A stretch of DNA of 64,000 nucleotides from Pseudomonas proteolytica (GTDB lineage: Bacteria > Pseudomonadota > Gammaproteobacteria > Pseudomonadales > Pseudomonadaceae): assembly GCF_007858275.1 (NCBI RefSeq), contig NZ_VFEV01000025.1, positions 30,190 through 94,189 on the forward strand, written 5' to 3'. Position numbers and translations under genes: made by a program. Below, piece by piece: positions 16,930 through 25,257 of this stretch. Each line of letters starts with the position of its first letter. Position 1 is the stretch's first letter. Under the pieces are notes generated by a model. The model did no database searches. It saw nothing but the letters and a program-made list of their open reading frames with translations, and was not told the DNA's origin.

Positions 16930-18581
16930 GGCGCCACCTGTGGGAATACCAGGATCACCATGTTGCCTTGCTCGTAGCGCTTGCCATCTTTGGGCAGCAA
17001 CTCGACCTCGCGTACTTCACTCTCGCCCTTGACGCGCATCACCACGCCCACCGAGCCCTGTTTGCGGGCCTCGGTCATCCATTGCTGGACTTGCGTGGTG
17101 TCGACCCGGCGATTGGCCGCATCAGCGTAGGCAAGGCCATATTTGACTTCGCCCAGAGTGTCGTACAGCGTCACGTCCGGGCGCTTGAGCCGCCACGCCA
17201 GGGACGAGGCGGCGCCCAGGTCGTTGCTCAGCAAGCGCTGGGTGCCTGCCAGCTCTTCGACGTGGTCAATGATGAACTGGTCCGGGGTCTTGTTATAAAC
17301 CACCGAGTGCGGCAACGCCGCCGGCACCAGGGCCACCAGCAACCAGCTGCCCAGGGCAGGCGCCGCCCACAGGCGCAACGGGCGTGCCACCTGTAGCAGG
17401 TTGGCGATGATCCAGCCCAACAGCACGATAAACACCAGCACCAGGCTCAGCAGTTCCTGCTGGTGGGCAAAAATCGGCTTCTTCAACTGGAAATACACGA
17501 TGGCCATCAGGCCCAGTACGCCAAGGATCAGGTTGAGCCCGCCGTTGATTTGCAACACTCGGCCACGGGCCTGGGCCAGTTTGTCCGCCAGGGTGTTGCC
17601 CATCAGCAATGCCAAAGGCAGCAGGCACGGCAGGATGTAAGCCGGCAGCTTGCCCTTGCTCAGGCTGAAAAACGCCAGGGGCATCAGCAGCCACAACAAT
17701 AGGAAGCCGGTCTTGTGCGTACGCTTTTGTTGCCACGCCTGCTTCAGGGTGGAGGGCAACAGCGCCAGCCACGGTAGGCTGAACGCGGCCAGCAACGGCA
17801 AGTAGTACCACCAGGCCTCTTCGTGCTGGGCATCTTCACCGGCAAAACGCTGGATGTGTTCGTGCCAGAAAAAGAAGTTCCAGTAGTCCGGTTCCTGGGC
17901 ATGCACCATCAGCGCCCAGGGCAGGCTGACCACAATTGCCACCACCACCGCGACCACGCCATAGGTTAGCAACTCACGAAAGCGTTTTTGCCAGACCATG
18001 TAGGGCAGGGCGACCAGCACCGGCAGCAGCCACGCCAAAAAGCCCTTGGTCATGAAGCCCATGGCGCAGGCCAGTCCCAGCAATGCCCAGGCGCCCAGGC
18101 GCGCGCGCCGGCCGTGGCTGTCGATACATAGCCACAGCGCCACGCCGCTGAGGTTGACCCAGAAGCTGAACTGCGGGTCGAGGTTAGCGTAGCCACCAGA
18201 CATCGCCACGCTGACAAAACTCATGTACAGCACAGCGCTGGCCAGGCTCTTGCGTGGATCGTTCCACAGGCGCCGGGCCATGAAGTACACCAACAGGATG
18301 CTCAAGCCCGTGGCCAGCGCCGAGGCCACCCGCACACCGAACAGGTTCTGCCCGAACACGGCCTGGCCCAGGGCGATCATCCAGTAACCGGCCGCCGGTT
18401 TTTCGAAGTAACGCAGGCCCATAAAGTGCGGGGACGCCCATTTGCCCGTCAGCAGCATTTCCTGGCTGATCTGCGCGTAGCGGCTTTCATCCGGAATCCA
18501 CAGGCCATGGGTGGCCATCGGCAACAGGTAACACAGGCCGAAGACCAACAGGAGCAAGGGCAGCGCCCAACGTCGGATCAT
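16926..18581 (-). CDS. arnT: Undecaprenyl-phosphate L-Ara4N transferase ArnT
   Basis: A 551-residue GT83 enzyme that attaches L-Ara4N to lipid A phosphates on the periplasmic face, giving polymyxin resistance. It has the first periplasmic-loop motif WIPDESRYAQISQEML with the catalytic Asp/Glu, FMGLRYFEKPAAGYW, and about twelve membrane helices followed by a soluble C-terminal domain (residues about 430-551). Length fits the family (about 550). It overlaps arnD upstream and arnE downstream by 4 bp. Confidence 0.95.
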   Translation of the reverse strand: MIRRWALPLLLLVFGLCYLLPMATHGLWIPDESRYAQISQEMLLTGKWASPHFMGLRYFEKPAAGYWMIALGQAVFGQNLFGVRVASALATGLSILLVYFMARRLWNDPRKSLASAVLYMSFVSVAMSGGYANLDPQFSFWVNLSGVALWLCIDSHGRRARLGAWALLGLACAMGFMTKGFLAWLLPVLVALPYMVWQKRFRELLTYGVVAVVVAIVVSLPWALMVHAQEPDYWNFFFWHEHIQRFAGEDAQHEEAWWYYLPLLAAFSLPWLALLPSTLKQAWQQKRTHKTGFLLLWLLMPLAFFSLSKGKLPAYILPCLLPLALLMGNTLADKLAQARGRVLQINGGLNLILGVLGLMAIVYFQLKKPIFAHQQELLSLVLVFIVLLGWIIANLLQVARPLRLWAAPALGSWLLVALVPAALPHSVVYNKTPDQFIIDHVEELAGTQRLLSNDLGAASSLAWRLKRPDVTLYDTLGEVKYGLAYADAANRRVDTTQVQQWMTEARKQGSVGVVMRVKGESEVREVELLPKDGKRYEQGNMVILVFPQVAP

Positions 18582-19462
18582 CCCTTTTGCACTCCCAGCC
18601 AGCCTTCGCGGCCGCCGAGTACGCCGCGTGTCAGATGCGCCTGGGGCAGGCTCGCCGGATCGGCCGGCAACAAGTTGCCCAAGGGCTGGAATTGAATGCC
18701 GCGCTGCCGTGCCTGGGCAAGCAACTGGCGAAACTCATTAGCCATCAGAATCCCTTCTACTTCTGCGTGGATCGTATAGACGTTGAGTGTCGATTCGGTG
18801 AACCGAGCAAGAATGAAACCGTTGAAGTACTTGGCCGCGACCTGTGGCCCGACCACTTCGTCGAAGGTCGGCAAGTCCACCGGGATCTGTGGGGTGCCGG
18901 CACTGCCGTCGGCGAGCGTCGGGCGAAACACGCTGGTGCCGCGACAATCGCTGTTGTAGCGCAGGCCAAAGCCTTGCTTGGCCTGCACCACGCGCTCGTC
19001 GGCGCGCCAGCCGGCGGCGGCGGAACAGTCCACGGGCTGGCCAAGAATGTCGCTCAGGGTGTCGAGCCCACGGCGCATCTGTTCCACCAGTTGCGCGTTG
19101 CTCCAACGGCCGGCATTGGCCTGCCAGCCATGGTGATCCCAGGCGTGCAGGCCCACTTCGTGCCCGGCGGCCCTGGCCTGGCGCATCAAGTGCCCCAGGT
19201 CGCGGCCAATCGGCTTGCCCGGCCAGGCGGTGCCGGCCAGCAGGATGTCCCAGCCGTACAGCCCGGCCGCGTTGGAGCGCAGCATCTTCCACAGGAACTG
19301 CGGGCGGATCAGGCGCCACAGATGCCGGCCCATATTGTCCGGGCCGACACTGAAGAAAAACGTCGCCTTGATGCCGGCCTCATCCAGCAACTCCAGCAAC
19401 CTTGGCACCCCATCGCGGGTGCCTCGGTAGGTGTCGACGTCAATGCGCAGACCTGCCTTCAT
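18578..19462 (-). CDS. arnD: 4-deoxy-4-formamido-arabinose-phosphoundecaprenol deformylase ArnD
   Basis: A 294-residue polysaccharide-deacetylase-fold (NodB-like) metalloenzyme that deformylates the lipid-linked sugar so that it can be flipped. LRIDVDTYRGTRDGVPRLL holds the metal-ligand Asp, and HEVGLHAWDHHGWQA holds the His ligands. Length fits. The ATG (19462) shares a base with the arnA stop (TAATG), and its end overlaps arnT by 4 bp. Confidence 0.93.
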   Translation of the reverse strand: MKAGLRIDVDTYRGTRDGVPRLLELLDEAGIKATFFFSVGPDNMGRHLWRLIRPQFLWKMLRSNAAGLYGWDILLAGTAWPGKPIGRDLGHLMRQARAAGHEVGLHAWDHHGWQANAGRWSNAQLVEQMRRGLDTLSDILGQPVDCSAAAGWRADERVVQAKQGFGLRYNSDCRGTSVFRPTLADGSAGTPQIPVDLPTFDEVVGPQVAAKYFNGFILARFTESTLNVYTIHAEVEGILMANEFRQLLAQARQRGIQFQPLGNLLPADPASLPQAHLTRGVLGGREGWLGVQKG

Positions 19463-21465
19463 TATTTGCCTGCTTCGCTGGACTGGGCGATTTCCAGCAT
19501 CGCTTCACGCAGGAAGAAATCCAGGGTGTTGCCGATGGTTTCGCTCATCTCCACGCTCGGCTCCCAGTTCAGCAGGCGCTTGGCGTTGGCGATGCTTGGC
19601 TTGCGGTGCGCCACGTCCTGATACCCGGCGCCGTAGAACGCCTTGCTTTCCACTTCGCGAAAACCCGCGAACGGTGGGAAGTTGCCACGCAATGGGTGAG
19701 CCTCGAACTGGCGCAGCAGCTCTTCGCCCAACTGGCGGATGCTGGCTTCGTTGTCCGGGTTGCCGATGTTGATGATCTGGCCGTTGCACGCGTCGTTATC
19801 GTTGTCGATGATCCGCGCCAGGGCCTCGATGCCGTCGGCGATATCGGTGAAGCAGCGTTTTTGCTCGCCACCGTCAAACAGGCGGATCGGCGTACCTTCC
19901 ACCAGGTTGAGGATCAACTGGGTGATCGCCCGGGAGCTGCCGATACGTGCCGAGTCGAGGCGATCCAGGCGCGGGCCCATCCAGTTGAAGGGGCGGAACA
20001 GGGTGAAATTCAGGCCCTTGGCGCCATAGGCCCAGATCACCCGGTCCAGCAGTTGCTTGGATACCGAGTAGATCCAGCGCTGCTTGTTGATCGGCCCCAC
20101 CACCAGATTGGAGGTGTCTTCGTCAAAATTCTGGTCCTGGCACATGCCATAGACTTCGGAGGTCGACGGGAAGATCACGCGCTTGTTGTACTTGACGCAG
20201 TAGCGCACCAGCTTGAGGTTTTCTTCGAAATCCAGCTCGAACACGCGCAATGGGTTGCGGGTGTATTCGATTGGCGTGGCGATGGCCACCAGCGGCAGGA
20301 CCACGTCGCACTTCTTGATGTGGTACTCGATCCACTCGGAGTGAATGCTGATATCGCCTTCCACATAATGGAAGTTGGGGTGGCTGCGCAGGCGTTCGAT
20401 AGCGTCAGAGCCAATATCCAGGCCGTAGACTTCGTAGCGATCATCGCGCAACAGCCGTTCGGACAGGTGGTTGCCGATAAAACCGTTGACACCCAGGATC
20501 AGCACACGGGTCCGCCGTGGCTTGCGGCCCGACTCGGCGCCACGCAGCACCGAGCCATCCACCAGCCCCAGCTCATCGGCCAGGGCCGGGCCTGTGAGGT
20601 ACAGGCCGTGGTCGTTGCGCTGGCCGTAGCTGATCACCAGGGAGTCTTCACCGCAGGCAATGCGCAGCGGGTTGACGCTGATCACGCGGCCGGGTGCCTG
20701 GCCTTCGTTGCCCTTGACCACCTCGGCTTGCCACACGATCAGCTTGTGCTCGCCCACGGCACAGAAGGCGCCGGGGTAGGGCTGGGTCACGGCGCGTACC
20801 AGGTTGTACAGCGCCTCAGCAGGCTTGCTCCACACCAGCTTGCCGTCTGCCGCGGTGCGGCGGCCGAAGCAGGTGGCCTGGCTTTCGTCCTGGGCAGTTT
20901 CGCTCAACGTGCCCTTAGCCAGTTGCGGCAGCGCATCGCGCAGCAGCTGTGTGGCGGCCTCGCGCAACTTGGCGTGGAGCGTCAGGCCGGTGTCGCTGCG
21001 CTCGATCATGACCTTTTGCTGGGCGAGGATCGCGCCGGCATCGGCACGCTTGACCATGCGGTGCAGGGTCACGCCGGTTTCGGTTTCACCGTTGACCAGC
21101 ACCCAGTTGGCCGGCGCGCGGCCACGGTACTTGGGCAGCAGGGAACCGTGCAGGTTGAATGCGCCCTGGCGCGCGGTGGCCAGCAGTGCCTCGCCCAGCA
21201 GGTTGCGGTAGTAGAACGAGAAGATGAAATCCGGGTTCAGCTTGGCGACACGCTCGACCCACAGGGGATGGTTGGCGTCTTCCGGCGCATGCACCGGGAT
21301 GCCGTGGCGTGCGCACAGCTGGGCGACCGAGCCGTAGAAGGTGTTTTCCTTGGGGTCGTCGGCATGGGTGAACACTGCAGCAATGTCGTAACCCGCAGCG
21401 AGCAGGGCTTCAATGCCTGCACAGCCAATGTCGTGGTAAGCGAAGACAACAGCTTTTGAACTCAT
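19462..21465 (-). CDS. arnA: Bifunctional UDP-glucuronate decarboxylase / UDP-Ara4N formyltransferase ArnA
   Basis: A 667-residue two-domain enzyme. The N-terminal formyltransferase (about 1-300) has the 10-formyl-THF site FNLHGSLLPKYRGRAPANW with catalytic Asn/His. The C-terminal decarboxylating dehydrogenase (about 315-660) has the NAD site ILGVNGFIGNHLSERLL, catalytic TSEVYG, the Tyr/Lys pair IYSVSKQLLD, and GGEQKRCFTDI with the Arg used in decarboxylation. It makes UDP-Ara4O, then formylates UDP-Ara4N, so it needs the ArnB transaminase in between, yet arnB is not next to it here. Overlaps arnC by 4 bp. Confidence 0.95.
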   Translation of the reverse strand: MSSKAVVFAYHDIGCAGIEALLAAGYDIAAVFTHADDPKENTFYGSVAQLCARHGIPVHAPEDANHPLWVERVAKLNPDFIFSFYYRNLLGEALLATARQGAFNLHGSLLPKYRGRAPANWVLVNGETETGVTLHRMVKRADAGAILAQQKVMIERSDTGLTLHAKLREAATQLLRDALPQLAKGTLSETAQDESQATCFGRRTAADGKLVWSKPAEALYNLVRAVTQPYPGAFCAVGEHKLIVWQAEVVKGNEGQAPGRVISVNPLRIACGEDSLVISYGQRNDHGLYLTGPALADELGLVDGSVLRGAESGRKPRRTRVLILGVNGFIGNHLSERLLRDDRYEVYGLDIGSDAIERLRSHPNFHYVEGDISIHSEWIEYHIKKCDVVLPLVAIATPIEYTRNPLRVFELDFEENLKLVRYCVKYNKRVIFPSTSEVYGMCQDQNFDEDTSNLVVGPINKQRWIYSVSKQLLDRVIWAYGAKGLNFTLFRPFNWMGPRLDRLDSARIGSSRAITQLILNLVEGTPIRLFDGGEQKRCFTDIADGIEALARIIDNDNDACNGQIINIGNPDNEASIRQLGEELLRQFEAHPLRGNFPPFAGFREVESKAFYGAGYQDVAHRKPSIANAKRLLNWEPSVEMSETIGNTLDFFLREAMLEIAQSSEAGK

Positions 21466-22496
21466 GACGGAACCTGATTGGAAGGTGAAGTGGAAGGCTG
21501 GGAAGAGGGCAGGCCATCGACGATGACCACCGGCGCGGGCGCTGCTGGCTCGTTGCGCAGCACCTTTTCAATAAAGAAGCGTGGGCGCGCGCGCACATCG
21601 CTGTACATGCGCCCCAGGTACTCGCCCAGCAGGCCCATGCCGATGAACTGGCCGCCGGTAAACACAAACAGCACGGCGAACAGCACGAACAGGCCATCAC
21701 CGGCCCAATCGGCACCAAAGGCCAGACGCATGACGATCAGGGCGAACGCAAACAGCATGCCCAGGGCCGCCAGGCTGAAGCCGACGATGGACAGCAGGCG
21801 CAGGGGCGTGGTGGTCATGCAGGTCAGCAAGTCGAACATCAGGCTGATCAGGCGCATGGCGCTGTACTTGGATTCGCCGTGTTCGCGCTCGGCGTGGTGC
21901 ACCGGGATCTCGGTGGTGTGGCGCGCAAAACCGTTGGCCAGGATCGGGATAAAGGTGCTGCGCTCACGGCAGGCGAGCATGGCGTCGACAATGGTGCGCC
22001 GGTAAGCGCGCAGCATGCAGCCGTAATCGCTCATGGCCACGCCGGTGGAGCGTTGCACGGCCAGGTTGATCAGGCGCGAAGGCCAGCGGCGGAAGGCCGA
22101 GTCCTGGCGGTTGTTGCGCACGGTGGCAACCACGTCGTAGCCCAACGCGGCTTGCTCGACCAGGCGTGGAATCTCTTCGGGCGGGTTTTGCAGGTCGGCG
22201 TCGAGGGTAATCACCACCTCGCCCCGGCATTGCTCGAAACCGGCCATGATTGCCGCATGCTGGCCGTAGTTGCGGTTCAGGATCACGGCCACCACATGGC
22301 TGCCTGGTTCACCTGCCGCGTCTTCCAGCAATTGCGCGGAACTGTCGCGGCTGCCGTCGTCCACCAGGATGATTTCGTATTCGTAGGCCAACTGCTCACA
22401 CGCAGCACGGGTACGGCGCAACAGTTCGGGCAGGCTCTGTTCTTCGTTGTAGACCGGGATAACGATCGACACGCAATGAATAGGGTAGGGTTTCAA
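21462..22496 (-). CDS. arnC: Undecaprenyl-phosphate 4-deoxy-4-formamido-L-arabinose transferase ArnC
   Basis: A 344-residue GT2 enzyme with two C-terminal membrane helices (about 233-300). VSIVIPVYNEEQSLPELL, EIILVDDGSRDSS and VVITLDADLQNPPEEIPRL carry the nucleotide and metal Asp residues; SKYSAMRLISLM follows. The start is a TTG (MKPYPIHCV), as the family N-terminus requires; GAGG lies 10 bp upstream. A 3-codon frame ATG AAT CTT TGA overlaps the TTG. First gene of the operon in this window: the sequence upstream is non-coding, so arnB, which normally precedes arnC, is absent here. Confidence 0.92.
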   Translation of the reverse strand: MKPYPIHCVSIVIPVYNEEQSLPELLRRTRAACEQLAYEYEIILVDDGSRDSSAQLLEDAAGEPGSHVVAVILNRNYGQHAAIMAGFEQCRGEVVITLDADLQNPPEEIPRLVEQAALGYDVVATVRNNRQDSAFRRWPSRLINLAVQRSTGVAMSDYGCMLRAYRRTIVDAMLACRERSTFIPILANGFARHTTEIPVHHAEREHGESKYSAMRLISLMFDLLTCMTTTPLRLLSIVGFSLAALGMLFAFALIVMRLAFGADWAGDGLFVLFAVLFVFTGGQFIGMGLLGEYLGRMYSDVRARPRFFIEKVLRNEPAAPAPVVIVDGLPSSQPSTSPSNQVPS

Positions 22497-22948
22497 AGAT
22501 TCATGACCTCGGTTTTAGAGCAACTTCAAGCGTAGAGATGACAACAAACAGCGGATGAAAGTGCGGGCAACTGAATAAAAACAGCCGTGTGCATAGCCAT
22601 CCTGAGTAAAGCTCATAACGACCAAAGGTAAAGCATTATCAAAGGGTTAGTCAGCAAAACGCGGTTTGCCCCAAGTACTGCGGCCAAGATTAAGCGCAAA
22701 TGTGTCCAGCGAATATGAAAGGCGGATGAAAAACTCGTTTATTTGTTGGGCAGACAGCGAGTGTTCAGCTAGACAATAAAGAACCCAGACAAACGATAAC
22801 TGTTTGCGCTGTAGTCCCAGTCTGTAAGTGCTTTAGTGCGTATGTACGGTGAATTAACCGGGTTTGCACTCAGTCCCGCCTGACGAATCTTCTCTGCATC
22901 CCCCTGCAAGTCCCGGTAAAGTAAGCGATCTCTTGCCTGGGTAGTCGG
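22497..22948. other. Divergent intergenic region between arnC and a periplasmic protein gene
   Basis: A 452-bp gap, AT-richer than the flanking genes and with stops in all frames. It should hold the promoters of the arn operon (minus) and of the gene at 22949 (plus). An arnB remnant was looked for in the minus frames next to arnC and none was seen. One CTTAAT (minus, 22693-22688) resembles half of a PmrA box but has no second half at the right spacing, and no convincing PhoP repeat was found. Confidence 0.6.
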
Positions 22949-23743
22949 ATGAATAGCGTGCAGTTTTTACGCGGCCAGTTACGGCCGGTCTTGATGGTGA
23001 TGGCGCTCGGGGCGGCCCATGCAGCTGTGGCGGCCGAGGAAATGAAGCTGACGCCGCTGAGCCAGGTTCCGCTCGGGATCGAGGTCCGGGGCAAGCAGGT
23101 GGCCGCGTATAGCTGGGATGATCGCCAGGGCCGTAACCTGCTGGTGTTGGCCGAGCAGGAAGCCGGCGAGCGTGATGATGACGGGACGCAGTCGGCGTCA
23201 ATCTATGCCGCCCAGTACCTGTTGGAGGGGGATCGCCCCAAGCGCCTGTGGATGCTGCATGACGATGTGCAGCGCTGCGAATTCGACGCCAGCCTGCACT
23301 TTGATAACGCCGCGACCCGCGTCACCGACCTGCTGGATGACGGCCTGAGCCAAGTGACCGTGGGCTACTCGCGTACATGCACCAGCGATATCAGCCCCCG
23401 GGAGTTCAAGCTGATCATGCACATCGGCAAGTCGCACAAGTACGGGCTGCGTGGTGTCGACCGCTACGGAGCCAGTTGGTGGGACGAAGAAGCCGGTGCG
23501 CTGCGCGGTATGCCGCTGCCCACCGATTGCAGCGTTGCCGGGCAGCAGGCGTTGGTCAGTCAGTACAAGGAGCAGGGCACCGAACTGCCATTGCCAGGCT
23601 GCTACAACGACGAGCATGACTTCGCCAAGGCGCCCGCCACGCTGTTGGCTTTCATGCGCCAGCAGTGGTTTGCGCTGATGCAAAAACAGGACGTGGACTG
23701 GGGCCAGCAGCAAAGCCCGGCACCCGCAGAGGATGAGCCCTAG
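22949..23743 (+). CDS. Exported hypothetical protein, possibly M949_RS01915-type surface polysaccharide family
   Basis: A 264-residue protein with an N-terminal export signal (hydrophobic VLMVMALGAAHAAVAAEE, cleavage near residue 33), so probably periplasmic. The central block TRVTDLLDDGLSQVTVGYSR with CTSDISPREFKLIMH and YGLRGVDRYG recalls a small family named M949_RS01915, linked to surface polysaccharide in Riemerella; this recall is from memory and unchecked. Four Cys are present (two near CxxD and CTSD, one in DCSVAG, one in GCYND) and may form disulfides. Transcribed away from arn; a link with the cell surface is only suggested by location. Confidence 0.55.
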   Translation: MNSVQFLRGQLRPVLMVMALGAAHAAVAAEEMKLTPLSQVPLGIEVRGKQVAAYSWDDRQGRNLLVLAEQEAGERDDDGTQSASIYAAQYLLEGDRPKRLWMLHDDVQRCEFDASLHFDNAATRVTDLLDDGLSQVTVGYSRTCTSDISPREFKLIMHIGKSHKYGLRGVDRYGASWWDEEAGALRGMPLPTDCSVAGQQALVSQYKEQGTELPLPGCYNDEHDFAKAPATLLAFMRQQWFALMQKQDVDWGQQQSPAPAEDEP

Positions 23744-23792
23744 TTTGGTATGCGGCGCCGACCTGCGTTAGACTCGGCGCTCGCCAAACCAC

Positions 23793-23837
23793 TAAATACC
23801 GAGATTAAACATAGGCTTAGTCTCGATATTTAATCTC
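23793..23837. promoter_or_regulatory. Nested inverted repeats just upstream of the recombinase gene
   Basis: GAGATTAAA (23801-23809) is repeated inverted as TTTAATCTC (23829-23837), and TAAATACCGAGA (23793-23804) is repeated inverted with one mismatch as TCTCGATATTTA (23821-23832). A further copy of CCGAGATT begins the coding sequence (23855). The cluster lies 15-60 bp before the TTG start, fitting an autoregulatory operator or recombinase-binding site. No function is proven. Confidence 0.5.
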
Positions 23838-23851
23838 AAGGCTGATCTATT

Positions 23852-24766
23852 TTGACCGAGATTTCCCGCAATCCCCTGACCCTGTATCTCGCGCGCCTGG
23901 CGCCCTCTAGCCAACTGACCATGCGCTACGTGCTGCAGGATGCGGCCGACCGCCTGGGTTTCGAAGAGATCAACCTCGAAGATATCGACTGGCACCTGCT
24001 GCAACCGGAGCACGTGATGGCTTTGGTCGCCGTGCTGCGTGAAGACGGGTATGCGCCCAACACATCGTCGCTGTATGTCAACGCGGTGCGCGGGGTGATG
24101 AACGAAGCCTGGCGCATCAGCCTGATCAGCCAGGAACACTTGCTGAAGATGCGCTCGGTCAAAGCCACCGCCGGCACGCGCTTGAGCCAGGGGCGTAACC
24201 TGCGTCGCACCTTGATCCGCGAATTGATGGACGTCTGCGCCGCCGACCCAAGGCCGCAAGGGCTGCGGGATGCGGCAGTCATCGGGATCCTGTATGGCTC
24301 GGGGATGCGCAAGTCAGAATCGGTCAACCTCGACCTGGCCCAGGTGAACTTTGCAGAGCGCAGCCTGCGGGTGATGGGCAAGGGCAATAAAGAGTTGATC
24401 AAGTACGCGCCGGCCTGGGCGTTTGCCAAGTTGCAGGCCTGGCTGGAGTTTCGCCGCGAGCACTTGAAGGAAGGGGAACAGGACGATAATTTCCTGTTCA
24501 ACCGCATCCGCCGGGGCAGCCATATCACCCGCGAACGCATTACCAAACATGCCATTTACTACATCGCCCGCCAACGCGGCGAACAGGTGGGTGTGAAAAT
24601 CATGCCCCATGATTTCCGGCGCTCGTTTATTACCCGGGTGATCGAGGAGCATGACTTGTCGATTGCACAGAAACTGGCGCACCACACCAATATCCAGACC
24701 ACCGCCAGCTACGATGTGCGTGATGACAACGAGCGGCGGCGCGCGATTGATCGGTTTGACCTTTGA
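23852..24766 (+). CDS. Stand-alone tyrosine recombinase (phage-integrase family)
   Basis: A 304-residue XerC/D-sized recombinase. The N-terminal SAM-like DNA-binding domain covers about 1-105. The catalytic domain has Arg153 in GSGMRKSE, Lys177/180 in MGKGNKE, His253/Arg256 in MPHDFRRSF, His277 or 278 in LAHHTN and the nucleophile Tyr287 in TASYDVR, so the active site is complete. It starts at a TTG. No phage, island or tRNA gene is next to it, and it does not resemble the usual Pseudomonas xerC or xerD context. An inverted-repeat cluster precedes it and a REP array follows. Its target is unknown. Confidence 0.85.
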   Translation: MTEISRNPLTLYLARLAPSSQLTMRYVLQDAADRLGFEEINLEDIDWHLLQPEHVMALVAVLREDGYAPNTSSLYVNAVRGVMNEAWRISLISQEHLLKMRSVKATAGTRLSQGRNLRRTLIRELMDVCAADPRPQGLRDAAVIGILYGSGMRKSESVNLDLAQVNFAERSLRVMGKGNKELIKYAPAWAFAKLQAWLEFRREHLKEGEQDDNFLFNRIRRGSHITRERITKHAIYYIARQRGEQVGVKIMPHDFRRSFITRVIEEHDLSIAQKLAHHTNIQTTASYDVRDDNERRRAIDRFDL

Positions 24767-24789
24767 TCGCTGGAGAGTGAACACACCCC

Positions 24790-25221
24790 TTGTGGCGAGC
24801 GGGCTTGCCCCGCGCTGGGTGGCGAAGCCGCCCCAATAGCCTCACCCCGTTCTGCCAGGTACACCGAGGTGGCTGGTTTTGGGGCTGCTGCGCAGCCCAT
24901 CGGGGGACAAGCCCCCTCGCCACAAGGGGGAGCTTTAGCAGTCCGAAACCTGTTGTCGACCGCTAGCTTTTTGTGGCGAGCGGGCTTGCCCCGCGCTGGG
25001 TGGCGAAGCCGCCCCAATAGCCTCACCCCGTTCTGCCAGGTACACCAAGGTGGCTGGTTTTGGGGCTGCTGCGCAGCCCATCGGGGGACAAGCCCCCTCG
25101 CCACAAGGAGGGAGCTTTAGCAGTCTGAAACCTGTTGTCGACCGCTAGCTTTTTGTGGCGAGCGGGCTTGCCCCGCGCTGGGTGGCGAAGCCGCCCCAAC
25201 AGCTTCACCCAGTTCTGCCAC
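24790..25221. repeat. Tandem array of a 181-182 bp REPIN-containing unit (about 2.4 copies)
   Basis: Units start with TGTGGCGAGCGGGCTTGCCC at 24791, 24972 and 25154. Each full unit has an outward REP, a middle part (TGCCAGGTACACC... to CTGCTGCGCAGCCC) and an inverted REP (GGGGGACAAGCCCCCTCGCC), then CAGTC(C/T)GAAACCTGTTGTC. Copies 1 and 2 differ at only a few bases; the third stops after about 68 bp. The near-identity points to recent tandem duplication. It occupies the whole gap between the recombinase and usher genes. Confidence 0.9.
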
Positions 25222-25257
25222 AGCGTTCCCATTTAACCATGAGCCAAAAGCTGCTTT

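Noticed and set aside
19402..21459. A 685-codon open frame on the plus strand
   Set aside because: It is exactly antisense to arnA, whose motifs are unmistakable. High GC at third positions opens the opposite frame; it has no family-like motif.
22681..22700. PmrA or PhoP box upstream of arnC
   Set aside because: Only one CTTAAT half-site is present, and no second half at the required spacing was found.
23852..24766. A mobile island around the recombinase
   Set aside because: No direct repeats, tRNA gene or cargo genes were seen on either side; neighbours look like ordinary chromosome.
24790..25221. CRISPR array
   Set aside because: The unit is about 181 bp, built of REP palindromes, with near-identical middles rather than short repeats and unique spacers; no cas genes.
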